Source: Liolophura sinensis (taxonomy: Eukaryota > Mollusca > Polyplacophora > Chitonida > Chitonidae). From it: DNA of 64,000 nt. Every line of letters starts with the position of its first letter. Position 1 is the first letter of the stretch. A model generated the notes under the pieces. That model was not told the DNA's origin and did no database searches. It saw nothing but the letters and a program-made list of their open reading frames with translations. The translations under genes were made by a program, and so were the position numbers. The stretch lies in assembly GCF_032854445.1 (NCBI RefSeq), contig NC_088302.1, forward strand, positions 48,024,521-48,088,520. The letters run 5' to 3'. Shown here in pieces: positions 34,501-47,600 of this stretch.

Positions 34501-37500
34501 TGTTGTAAATTTCTCTTAAGCCGATGAATGACACCATATTATTTATAAAGGTCATATAAAAAAGTTATCAGACTAGTTTTTAACTTTGAGCAGAAATTTG
34601 TACAAATAAAGGAACCAATAAGGCTTTGCAAATTATCATATGCAATGAGGTAACCTTTCCTGCGCAATGGCGACTCGGGTCCAAGCTGGTTTAAACAATG
34701 TTCTCTTATAATACATGTGTACGTCACCAGTTTACCCACAAATCATCATCGTAAAGGTAGCAATGAACAAAATATCCTTTACAGCTTTGGCTGTCATTTT
34801 AGGCGGAAAATGTTCCCCAATGATCTAGCGTTCGTTTATAACAGAAGGGCATAGTTCATCAGCGATTCTCCTCAAGTTTATAACAGAAGGGCATAGTTCA
34901 TCAGCGATTCTCCTCGAGTTTATATTTATTTTATTTATTTATTTGATTGGTGTTTTACGCCATACTCAAGAATATTTCACTTATACGACGGCGGCCAGCA
35001 TTATGGTGGGTGGAAACCGGGCAGAGCCCGGGGGAAACCCGAGACCATCGGCAGTTTGCTGACAGACCTTTCCACTTACGGCCGGAGAGGCCGTAACCGA
35101 CTGAGCCACGGAGGCCCCTAAAAATATGGAACGCTTTACGCTCGAGTTTATAACAGTAGGGCATAGTTCATCAGCAATTCTTCTCAAGTTTATGACAGAA
35201 GGGCATAATTCATCAGCGATCCTCCTCAAGTTTATAACAGAAGGGCATAGTTCATCAGCGATCCTCCTCAAGTTTATAACAGAAGGGCATAATTCATCAG
35301 CGATTCTTCTCGACATGGGAATAACCAGGAAGTATAACACGATGCACCTACGTGAGAACTTATGTTTGGCGTATACAAATACACCTATTGTGTGTCTAAT
35401 GTTTGGCGTATACAAATACACATGCTATGTGTCAAATATTTAGTGCTTAGCCTATACTACTGTGAAAATGAGTTTATATTTTGGCAGGTGTGGGTATTTC
35501 CATGGTTCTGTTGTCTACCGTGTTTTCTGTCTATTATAACACGTTGATCGCCTGGACCCTATACTACTGCGTCATGTGTTTCCGGCCTACACCTCCATGG
35601 AACCACGTGTGGGCATGAATGGAACACTGAGGATGCATACCGGATATGGGACGTTAACGGAACGATCAACGTTAACGCCTCGTCTAACCGCATCATGAAT
35701 ACCACCGGGGGAAGAGCCAGCATGCTTGCCACAGAGGAGTTTTGGACGTAAGGCTGAGAATACCGCTCACGCTGTAATAGAACATAAGCTATAGGCCTAT
35801 ACACATGTGCGTCTTGTAACCGTGAGGCCCACGTTCATTCCCGAGTCCGGTCTGATATATGGCTACCTGAGCTAAATTGACAAGAGATCATATTTCACCG
35901 ATTAAATGTAGGGTAACCCATTTGCCAATGATCACACTGTCATCACTGCTTTGGTTATTCCTGCATAAATCAGGATTATACTAGGGGACTAGGCATCCCC
36001 GAGATCCGGTCCCTTTATATTGTTTTAATGTTATTTCATGTTTAATATGATGACAACACAGAAGTTAGGGTAATTCTAGACCAGTAAAGTGGAATAAATT
36101 GTAATTAGCATCACTGCATATTTTTTTTACCTAATTCTGCTTAAGCCATGAAGCGAGGGGCGTTCAATTTTCCACTATTTATGCATTTACATGATCAGCT
36201 ATAATAAACCCTAAATAGCGCGCAAGCGCAACGTAATGACCCAGCAGCCTCTTACCAATGCGATCGCTTAGAGTTCCAATCCAGCTCATGCTGGCCTCCT
36301 TTCCGGCGGTAAGTGGGAAGGTCTGCCAGCATTCTGCGGATGGCCGTGGGTTTCCTCCGGGGTCTGCCCGGTTTCCTCCCACCAATAATGCTGGCGACCG
36401 TCTTGTAAGAGAAATATTCTTGAGTACAACGTAAAACACGAATAAAAAAATATAAATAAATAAAATATTACTTTAAAATATTACAGAATCTGCAATCTGC
36501 GTATTTTTTTTTTCATTATCAGTCAGTACAAGGTGATAGGACAAGATGTTGGGCCCGGTGTCATTGTACATATATGTGGCGTCTAAAGCGTTGTCTTTCA
36601 GTGAGGCCCCCCTATAGATGCACCGGCACTGGGGTTGGCTTGCTACACTGGAAAATCGCCATGAAATGAACGAAGTAATGTTGAATTCTGAAAAGGGCGT
36701 TATGAACCAAAGGCGAAAGCAGACAAAACAATTACATGAGAACAAAATTTCTGTTTCATAGCATCAGAGCCAAATGTCTGACAGTTATCAGGAAAATAAA
36801 CTTTTTCTGCAAAATTTGCGCGTAATTACTTTGTCTCATGTTTCAAGGTCCAGTTTAAGCTTATTTTATTCACTTCGGAAATTTGTTACCGTTTTTTGCA
36901 CGCAGCCGACAAAACGATAAAAAACTCCATGCTTGAAGCTTGCTAAATGTGAAAATATTTACATCTGTCATTCTAACCGTATCTTTTCGTTTGAAGGTAC
37001 AACGTACTGGACCTCTCGCGTGGATTTGAGTTTATGGGCACATTGAAGTGGGAACTGGCGCTGGCTGTGACTATCTCGTGGACCCTTGTCTTCATCTGTC
37101 TCTGTAAAGGAGTCTTCTCTTCAAGGATTGTAAGTCAAACATTTTACCATGTAAATTAATCAATATCCTGATATATCAGCAAAAAAAATTCACATGATAA
37201 ATCCAATCAAACAATAAGTCCGTCAACCCGTCCATCTATCATCCAACCGATCAATCAACGTATCAATTAATCAATGGGTCAATAAATCTCTCCATTCTTC
37301 AACCCGTCCATCCATCAACCCGTCCGTCCATCATCCAGCCGATCAATCAACGTATCAATTAATCAGTGGGTCAATAAATCTCTCCATTCTTCAACCCGTC
37401 CATCCATCAACCCGTCCGTCCATCATCCAACCGATCAATCAACTTATCAATTAATCAGTGGGTCAATAAATCTGTCTATTCTTCAACTCGTCCATCCATC

Positions 37501-40500
37501 AACCCATCCGTCCATCAATCAACGTATCAATTAATCAATGGGTCAATAAATCTGTCTATTCTTCAACCCGTCCATCCATCAACCCGTCCGTCTATCATCA
37601 AACCGATCAATCAACGTATCAATTAATCAATGGGTCAATAAATCTGTCTATTCTTCAACCCGTCCATCCATCAACCCGTCCGTCCATCATCAAACCGATC
37701 AGTCAACTTATCAATTAATCAGTGGGTCAATAAATCTCTCTATTCTTCAACCCGTCCGTCCATCCAATTACCCATCCACCACATTACTTAATTGATTAAT
37801 CTGTCCTTACCGTGCATCCATCCATCCATCCATCCATCCATCCATCAACCATTCAATCGGTCATCGGTCAGTCCGTGTCTCTCCTGCAGGCGGTCTACAT
37901 CACAGCTCCGGCACCTTTTATTCTCCTCACCATACTGCTGATCCGTGCCTCGCTGCTGCCGGGGTCTCTGGACGGGGTCCTCTTCTACGTGACCCCTGAT
38001 TGGGACAGGCTCAAATCCTACCAGGTAAGTAAAGGATCTGTTTTGTCGATGTTTGGAGGAAACTGTGAGTAGCGGCCTTGATGTCCTGCAATTATCGGCC
38101 TTAACATTTGAAGTTAGTCACGTCTATTTCAACCACAGAAACAGAGAAGAGAATTAATAAAAGATGTAAAGGTATACAAGAGGAAAACAGTGATCCTAAA
38201 TGGCATAGAAAGAGTTGTAAGTTCAAAAACACATCAAAATTAAGATTTTCCATGCACGAATCCGATTACACCAACCCCCGATTCTTAGCCGACAAGACAT
38301 AGCTTATTCTGACTTCTGTTTTTAGGTGTGGATGGAAGGGTTTATTTACGGGTTTTACAGCCTGGGTAACGGATATGGGGCAGTCACTACACTCGGCAGC
38401 TATAACAGATTCCATGACAAGAGTCTAATGTGAGTCTACAATAGCCCTAACGATAACGTGAATGGATTAGGCATAGCATCTGACTTCATTTCATTGTATT
38501 GTCACGTGGGTCAGGAGCGGATTCCCTCATTTCACGGGTTGGCTTACTTATGTGAAACACGAATATAACCAATTACGAATAAAATAGGCTATAGAAAGTA
38601 TACAAACAGAACCTCTGAGAATTTCAAATATATTGGGACAACTCATGTTGGAAGTATACTTTCTAATTGTTGTGTAAACGGCAACACTAATAAATTTTGA
38701 GTGTTTCTAGTTCCCTTTTCATAAACATAAAACTCGCCTTCATTTAAATCAGTTTTAATATAAGCGATTAATTACGGTAACTAGTTTCTAAAACGTAAGT
38801 GACGAATGAGTGGCATGCACATAGAAGAACGACAACATAATATTAGCATGTGTACATGCACTGTCAGGTGACGAGGCAGATGTGTCCTGAAGATTTTTGC
38901 CAAAATATATACGTATCATAAAGACTCTCTCAACACTTACGTCGGTCATGTACTGTATGTGTAGGCTACATTTTCCGAAAATGTGACCACTTCGGTGGCC
39001 TTATGGAGACCCCGGGATCAAACACGGATGGGGTCAACCAAAAACTTAAAAAATGGCACTTTTTTCTGTATCGCTTGGCGCTCAGCACTGAGAAGTTGGA
39101 GCAAGGAAGCGAGATGAATATCAACGCAGCATATTAAAGACGGATTGCCCGACGCATTCGTTTTTTTTACGCCGTACTCAAAGAGTATTCCACATATGAC
39201 GACGGATCTGTATTAATGAGTGGGTGGAAGAACCCCCTACAAGAAACCAGGTTAAAACAGCCGAGCTTTGGTAAAAACTGACAACTTTCCCACATGTACA
39301 TACGGCGATGGAGATCAGGTGGTCTGCAACTATTCCAATCCCGTTTTCACAGTTCTACAAGATTCTACAATCACTGAACTGCCTGTGGTGGAATGTGAAA
39401 ATTCTCTGCTCCTAACCGAGACAACGATCCACGACAGGCCGATCTGCAGACCGAAACGCCATCCAACAAGCCATGGCCCGTAGGCGCGTATTATAGAAAA
39501 GGAGCAGCTAAAGGCTGGCAGAGAGAATACGGAAATTCTGTTTTGTTCATGGTCACGAAAAACCCACCTGACTATTTTCAAACCATTGCATCAGATTCTA
39601 AAAAGGTGTGCAATTACTTGCCAGTGCCTCGAGTAAGCCTCCAGTGAGACTATATGCAGCGGTCCAAGTTTGTTCTATCAACGTAATCATAGACGATTTT
39701 GCGTTTAATTTTCCGAGGCTTCAATCCTCCTTGATTGGCTTTAGAGGTGTCTTCATTGTATCTTAACAAAAGTCCATTGAAATCGGCCATAATATATAGC
39801 TGACTGTTGTTTCAGCGGAGGTTTTAGTGTTCTGCCCCAGCGCGATGTGCGAAGTTCAGCCCTAATAGATACAGAAAGGTGTCCACTAACTTCCTGGGAG
39901 TGTCCATGCCGAGTAAACGTCTCCACAGCAGTTCCTGTTCGCTCAGGGAAAGGACTTGGGCTTTACGATTTCTGACAGATATTCCTTCCTTGACGCGTTC
40001 ATGAGATGATCCAAAGTATTTTTCAGTTGCAGGAAGGCCTCATCTTGTAACAATTTGAAGACCTTTAAGTTTAATTAAGTATAGAATTGAATGGTTATCA
40101 GAAGGTCATAGAGGGTTGAAGTCGGATATTCTTCACCATTTTCTTTTCGAATTTCACACAGGAAGCGAGAAACGCTGTAACATATCTCGTCTTTGGTCAT
40201 TTTCAGAATGTAGGGTATAGTAGTTCTAATGCTATTTTCAAATTTAGCGAAATTTTTCCTATCCCATTGCCATTTCCTAAATATCTCTGCGGCCCAGTTG
40301 CACTTTCTTTGCGTCGATGAGGGGACGCTGTAAATCATTTGAAAACAAACTTTGAAAAGCGCATTGAAGTGAAGAAAAACTTACAACGTATTGCACGTAA
40401 TCATTATTCGAATTAAATTCTTTTAATCAGTATCGCAGCCTACTTTATATTTCAGAAATTATGAAATCTGAAAACTTCGATAAGCGAACTGTCCGATTTG

Positions 40501-41556
40501 CCTAATAGCAGTTCTTTTGGCGTTATGGTTTTCCCAATTGATACAATTCTACATCAAAAGCCTATGGTGAAGATTAGAAGATGTTTGAGAAACATCGGTG
40601 TTTTCCGGGGCTCCTCCACTTTTCTTCCGATCATAAATCACGTGACATACTGAGTACCGTGTACAATATTTTCATTCAAAAATTGTCAATTTTTGGACAA
40701 CTACAATTAAAGCCAGATGTTCCCTCGAGAGGCTTCCTGCTATGTAAGTATGTTTACCTGCGTGAGGAGGAGAGCGTCAATTCGAAATCCGTTTTAGTGG
40801 GTTTGAAAGGACAAGGCCTCATTGGTCTTACCGGATTCAATTCATCGCCGGGTGAGGAAGACTAGTATTCTTTAATGCGTTCCTCCCCCATTCCACATGC
40901 AGTTTGAGAAAGTTCTTCGTCTATCATGCAGGCAGCTGAGAACTCAAACTTGTCTCAGTCAGGGCTAGTTAGGTTGGTCCCTTTGTATTGTTTTAATGTC
41001 GTTGTATATTAAATGTGCATTCTGAATATTTCTAGACCAGTAACGTTTAATATATTGCCATTAACATCACTGCATCACTGTTTTCATTTTCCCCAACTCT
41101 GCTTAAGCCATGATGCAAAGGGGTGTGTAATTTGCTAACGTTTAAGTATTTACCTGAAAAGTTTGAATAAAATGATAACTGAGGTAAACTGACAAGAGGC
41201 GGTACTTCACCATTTGCCAACTATTATACAGTCGTCACTGCTCTGGATTCATTTTCTGCCCTCTACTCTTTTATATGTAATATTATTTTCAAAATGGTTT
41301 ACTATGCTAATGTTTGACTAACGTTAGGAAGTTTTATTTTAAAATGATAACATCTGTTTTATACTATGATGACAAAATTGAAAATTAGCATTTCAAAGTT
41401 CAGAAATAATACCGATTAAAAGACTAAACATAAGTCGAAGACTGCTTCGTGATCTTGTGGCCAGAAGATCGAATTAACGGATGGCCATCTGATCTAGCTG
41501 AGCCACACTGCTGTCGTGTACGTGAAATATTTTTGAGCACGGCGTACAACAACAAA

Positions 41557-41615
<59 letters not shown>

Positions 41616-44600
41616 AATAAATAACACACCATGTAAAACCAACTCTGGTTGATATACCATTATATGTTTTAGAAACTCAATTATCATCAGCATAGCAGAT
41701 TTACTGGCAGGGATTTACTGCGGCTTCGCCCTGTTCACTATCCTCGGTTACATGGCTTACGAAACTGGCATTCCTGTCTCTGAAATACGGAATTCAGGTA
41801 AACCACGAACAAGATTATAATTGACAGATAGATTCTGTACCACATTACTCTGTTTTTGGAATGATTCATTTTTATCTTGTGTAGGGCCTTGCTTTGTTTT
41901 CTCATCTCAGCCATTCGTTATTTTTCCATAAAGTCGACAGGATGTAGCAGACGAATCAGTCCCTTGTTTAATCTGATCATATCCCGTCTTAATTGTTTTT
42001 AAAGTTTACTGTGATTTGTTATTCTCTCTTGTTTTGTTTATGCATTTTTACCTCGCTCCTAGCTTTGTTCAATCTTTTTCCCATTGCAGCTTTTCCTTTT
42101 GAAAATATTACCCCAAAATTAGAATGCTAGCACAGCTTGTACTTTTTTCGTATATTCTTATTTCACGGTGGGTGTTTTCTCACAAAGGTCACACGATTTA
42201 TTTTCCCCACACACACAGAGGGAAAATAACCAAATGCCGTCAACGTAGTTGAAATAGCTTACACGAGATTCAGTTTCTGTGAAAGTAGTCTCCCTTGAAC
42301 TAGTTTGTCATCCTTCCTCCTCACAGGACCTGGCTTGATTTTCATCACATACCCTCACACGGCCTCGTTACTGCCCTTACCCCAGCTCTGGACAGTTCTC
42401 TTCTTCCTCACCTGTATTCTGCTGGCCGTGGACTCTCAGGTAAACGGTTCACCAAGAATATAGTTGTATTCATTAAGTATAGTTCACGGATGAACACTAC
42501 AACTTTCGAATATTTTTACATGCTTTCAATGACAAATTATTTGGAAAAGCCCATTTTTTTTTATATTAGCTCTAAATTGTCGAAGAATTTACATGTATAG
42601 GTGTGCTTAATCATGTGAAATGTTGCTTGCCAACAAAAAAAACGAACACCATATATATATATATATATATATATGCCACCAGCAGTTATATCAGTAGTAA
42701 GCTATTTGTATAATCACATACACTGTCTAACCTCTGGCCTTCTTTTCGCATTTTTAAAATCCAACCACTTGTACATTTAAATAGAATTTCTCTTCGAGTC
42801 TTAAGTTGTTGAATTTTTTTGGATTCCGGCGTCATAAAAAGAAGCCCCAAACCTTTTGTGAAACTGTCTTAACTAAATGCTATTCAAAGTTTATCATGAT
42901 TGTCTTAAGAAATATCTACAGATACATCAAGAAATATGTAATGGCAGGTTATATGCAGTACGGGTACGGGGCCAGCAACATTGTTCTTTTCCGAAAAACC
43001 TTTAACCTCACACTTTGCTGTGTGTCTGTACCGACTGTATTTTCCCCACCTTTTCTGACGCACCTGTTTTTTCAGTTTGGGGCCTTCAAAACACTGACCA
43101 GCGGCCTATGCGATCTCTACCCCGGTACTCTGGGGAAACACAAGGTACTCGTCTGTCTGGCGGCGTGCGTGGGAGGCAATCTATTGGGACTCATTTTTAT
43201 AACCCAGGTATGCCGTAATTGCTAATCTATGTTTAAAGATAAAACAAGCGAAACGATGTAATTTAAAAGAAGTGACAACGCACAATTTAGCCTTATAATT
43301 ATTTCAGAAGAGGGATGGGAGCAAATCTGAACAGAAACGTCAATTTGTTCTGACGTGCTTGGAAACTCTATAAATGAACTTTCATTCTGAAGTTCTTTCG
43401 AGGCCATGGAATGCGCCATGTGAAAGAAACCGGTGACTTAAGAATGTGACGAGACAGACACTGGGATAAAAGAGTGGAAAGTGCCTAGCACACCTCATAA
43501 TTTTGTCATTAATTTAGCTTCTAAGATAAATCCAGAATGACCACCATCTTGTCTTCTTCGGGGAGCTTGCAATAGTAATCTATCTCCGTAGACAACTTGG
43601 CGTTATTACAGAAATAGGAATTACGCTATGCAGGTCCCTTCGTCCATGAGTAGTATAGGGAATAGGGGTTCTGCCCCCCCCCCCCCTCCTTGGGCGCTTC
43701 CCCAGCCAAGGCGTACACGCTTATTTTCAAGTCTAGCCTACACACACACACATTGATATGAGGCGACCTAGTTGGCATTGAACAGATAAGGCGCACAGCC
43801 TATATGTAGGCTGGATTTGTTGCACAACAGGGTGATTCAGCTGATTTTCTCCCCAGGATAGGGCTTAAATTACGGGTTTTTATGAAAAATAAATGTAACA
43901 GTCTTTTTCAGCGTGCCTTGTTCGATAAGATCCAGCATTTTTAGGAGGATTGGAGATATTGTGTTTATGCGGAAAAGTCCTTCCAATTTAGCCTATGTTT
44001 TGTGGGTCTGGGATATAGCTAAGTCGGCTGACAGAGGTGGGAAAGGCACTGTATGTAAGGGGTGTATTCATATACTGCGTATATAAAGGGATGTTTGCTA
44101 GCTCAAATCCGGATTTGGTCTCCTGTATATGTAGTATATGAATACATTACCTGCATATAGCGCCGGGCTCTACGCACTTCTAAGGAATCTCTGCAACTTC
44201 CGACAGTTTCGGAGGCAGAGAGACCTTACCAAGGGGTGTTGTAGATGGCCCAATGGTGGTGGGATGTGTCAGCGCCAATTAACCCCCCTAACGGTGGGTC
44301 GCTAAAGCAAAAATCCGGAGCCCACCGTTAGGGTAATGATTAATTGGTAGCAGATTGAGCTATAAACCAGGCCTTATACTTTTTTGGACCATGGGCTCGA
44401 GCCCCATACTGGGCAGATTTTTTTACCCCCGGGGCTCTCTAGACATAGCATGGGAGGTTGCCCTGGTTCCAAACAAGTTCCCCCCTGGGCACCTCCCCTG
44501 AACATCATTCGGAAAGAGCGTTTTTCAGCTCTTGCCGAGCTAGTTTTCGGCCGCCATCTATAAGCTGTTTTTTCGTGGTTTCATCGCTCTCTACGGCGTT

Positions 44601-47600
44601 GAATACCGTACGAGACTTGGCGCGTATCTCCTGCTTCAGATCAGAGTAGTTCTTGAGCTCCTGGACGATTTGTCTGAACTTTACGTCTGAAATAACACCA
44701 TCGGATAATGCCCTAGACGCCTGCGTACGGATGCTGTTAAGTTTGGCCTCAAGCCAGCAGCCGTATATCGTTATGTTTCTTGGTCTTTGCGTGAAGTCGG
44801 CGGCTAACGAATTTTCCGGCGATATTTAAGACACCGCAAGCTAGGGCCGCAGCTTCCATGGCCAAGACAGCAGGGGCTGCAATTATTGTTGTGAGTAGTC
44901 CCACACCTGCAACCCCTAGTCCCAAACCGGCCGTGAGCATGGCCGAATCAAGGGCCTCGGCGGCTAAGACACCGCGCCGGTACTTTTTCTACAAGGCTCG
45001 ACGGAGATCTCGCTCAGATTCAAGCTGATTCTGTATTTCACTGATATACTGCAGAAGATGGGCGTGCGCCACGCTCCCCGGCGGCGCGGTCGGGGCCAAG
45101 GGTTTTTCAACCATAATCGTCGGCGCGGTCGGGGCCAAGGGATGGTCATCCGTAATCGTCGGCGCCGCGCCCTCCGGCGGCAAGGGGTTTTCATCCGTGA
45201 TCGCCGGGTACAGTCGTCCCATATTGTCCGTCCTACGAATCAATAACGTCGGTATACTCTAAATCGTCCTCGGGACTACTAACACGAAAGCGGCGAAGTC
45301 TTATACTGGACTCTAAATAGATTTCATCGAGATTGAAAACGCCCCCTGCAAAAACCCATATATCCCCGAGAGAGCTCCGGATGACTGGGTCGCCCTGGGC
45401 CGGTAATTTGATCATAAGTCTGAGCTCCTTTTCATCGTGCTCTGCAGGCCACTTTAGTTTCAACCCGGTAATCATGGAGGAACGGCGCTGAGAGGCCGTG
45501 CCAAGTATGATGTTGAAGATGAGTATAGATCCAGGGTTTATTCGTAGTATGGCCATAGACACGGTTTGCGCGCCAAGACGCACGGTCTCTACACCCGGCG
45601 CCGCAGTTAGTGTGAAGTAACCTCCTCCTTCCATAGGTATATGACAGGCGCTGGTTGGTACGTACGACACGAAAGAGGCTCCGGAGTTGAAAACTTTTTT
45701 CACATCGACCCCAGTGGCCTGGAGCGACATCGGGGTCACCTTCACATCTATCAACCAATCGGTGGAACAAAGTGGTCTTCAAAGCGAATTAAAGAGAGTT
45801 TTTGTTCTTCAATCACCTCAGACGGCGACCTGCGCTCTTGCTCTGCAGTGGATGAGACATCTTCAAGGGAAGCAAACGTGACAGGTTCTGCTTGCCCCCC
45901 CGCCCCCGCAATCTTTTTGCGGTTGTACTTGCCACTTTGAAACTGGAAGGCGTAGATTTTACCCCCCTGGCCTGGAAGTTCGAACTCCGACACATCTGCC
46001 AAGTCGCTTAAAGACAGGCACGCAGACCTGGGACTGGCTGCGTCCACCATACTTATTGTATTTCTAGGGTAGCACTGAGGTACCCTACACTCATACACTT
46101 GCCGTCTTTGTCTAAAAGCGCCACGGTCAAGTGCGTTATATAGTCGGCGCGCAAGGCTTTGTACTGTGGGTTGGGAATTGAAACCGTCTTCCCGCAGTTA
46201 ATCCCTTCACCAGTCACGGCGATGGCTTTAAGTAGTGTGGAACCGCCACTAAAATCTGAGGTTATTCTCACGTTTTCTGAGGTGCTCAGTTCATCTAAAT
46301 GCACGAAGACTTCTTTGTGTGAGAGCAAGCTAGGTAGCTTTTCACCCTCCACAGCCCCCCCCCCCCCTATGGGTGTCATCCCGTCGGAGAACCCCAAGAT
46401 GGGGGCAAGCTCTTGGAGTATTATGAAGGCATTTCTAGGTAAGGACTAAGCGGCCCGTGGCTTCATTCAATCCCAGAGAAACCCCATACGGGCGGAATAT
46501 GTCCTTGTCCAGCGTACAAACTTTGTAGTAGCCCGTCGGCACTTCAACACGTTTGCCCTCAAGCAAGAAGCCCACTCCGGAGGGGATTCTCACCCAGGCC
46601 GGGTAGAATGTTATCTAGCGAAGAGCGGTTTTAAGGCGGCCGTCGAGGTTTTTAAGGGCATGAGGCAGCGTGTGCTGTGCCCCATTTAGAATATCAGTCA
46701 ATGTGATGAACATCTTAGCCACGATGGACAGCGAGGTTTACAGGTTCAATAGAGAGGCCACTTACAAGGCCGGGGCATTTCATAGTATCCAAACCCACGC
46801 AGAGCAGCTCACGCGTCTTTCATCTACATCGATGTAAAGAAGGCGTTTCCAGTCCAGTTCACAGATGTGTTGGCCAAGTACCGGCTGCCAAAGATAACCG
46901 ACAATGAAATTGTTCGGGCCTGGAACACCAATCCTATGCAATTCTGGCAGAACCAAGTGAACTTCGCGGTCTTGTGCGCAACCACGGGCTGTGGCGTATC
47001 TGCAAAAGACCATCTTCTCGCCCCCGAAAAACGAATAAGGGCCCTGTACACGTTCCATGTGTATTACCAAGTTAGGCGGATCTTGGAAGAGATCCAGGCC
47101 CCCCTGCCGCAAGACAGAGCGTGGGCGACATTCAAAAACCCCTACGACGAGAGGGCCTATGAGAGGATTTGTAGGGAGCCGCGCACACAGACTGGAGGCG
47201 CAGGGGGGTGAATCACGGCCTCGAAGTGGCATATTACTATGTCACGAGAACGGGCTACAGACCCATTGGCGATGAGACCTTCGACCCGAGCAGGATGTCG
47301 TTCTCTAGAAAGCCTACAGCGCTCCACGTCGACTACATCGAGCAGGACGCCGAGGAGGCTTGGGCGTCGTTCATTGTCGACAAATCCCAAGGATTCACGC
47401 AGCCGGGCGTAGAGCGCCAAAACGATTCCATCCGGACATACGTGTGGGCTGTTTTAGGCGCCCAAGCGCAAACAAGGGCGCGTATTCTAGGCACGGGCAC
47501 AGTCTTCGACGCGCAAAAACAGTTTGCCGCGAACGTTGAAGTCGCCATTTCCTCTCCGACTGAGCTTCCGTCTGCAATCAAACGCTACCAGGACGTGCTA

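Noticed and set aside
44345..44424. Functional tRNA gene
   Set aside because: Only the T-arm is convincing; acceptor and anticodon stems do not pair.
44458..44649. Plus-strand ORF at the Polinton left side
   Set aside because: Antisense to the coding sense of the minus-strand membrane protein; no motif.
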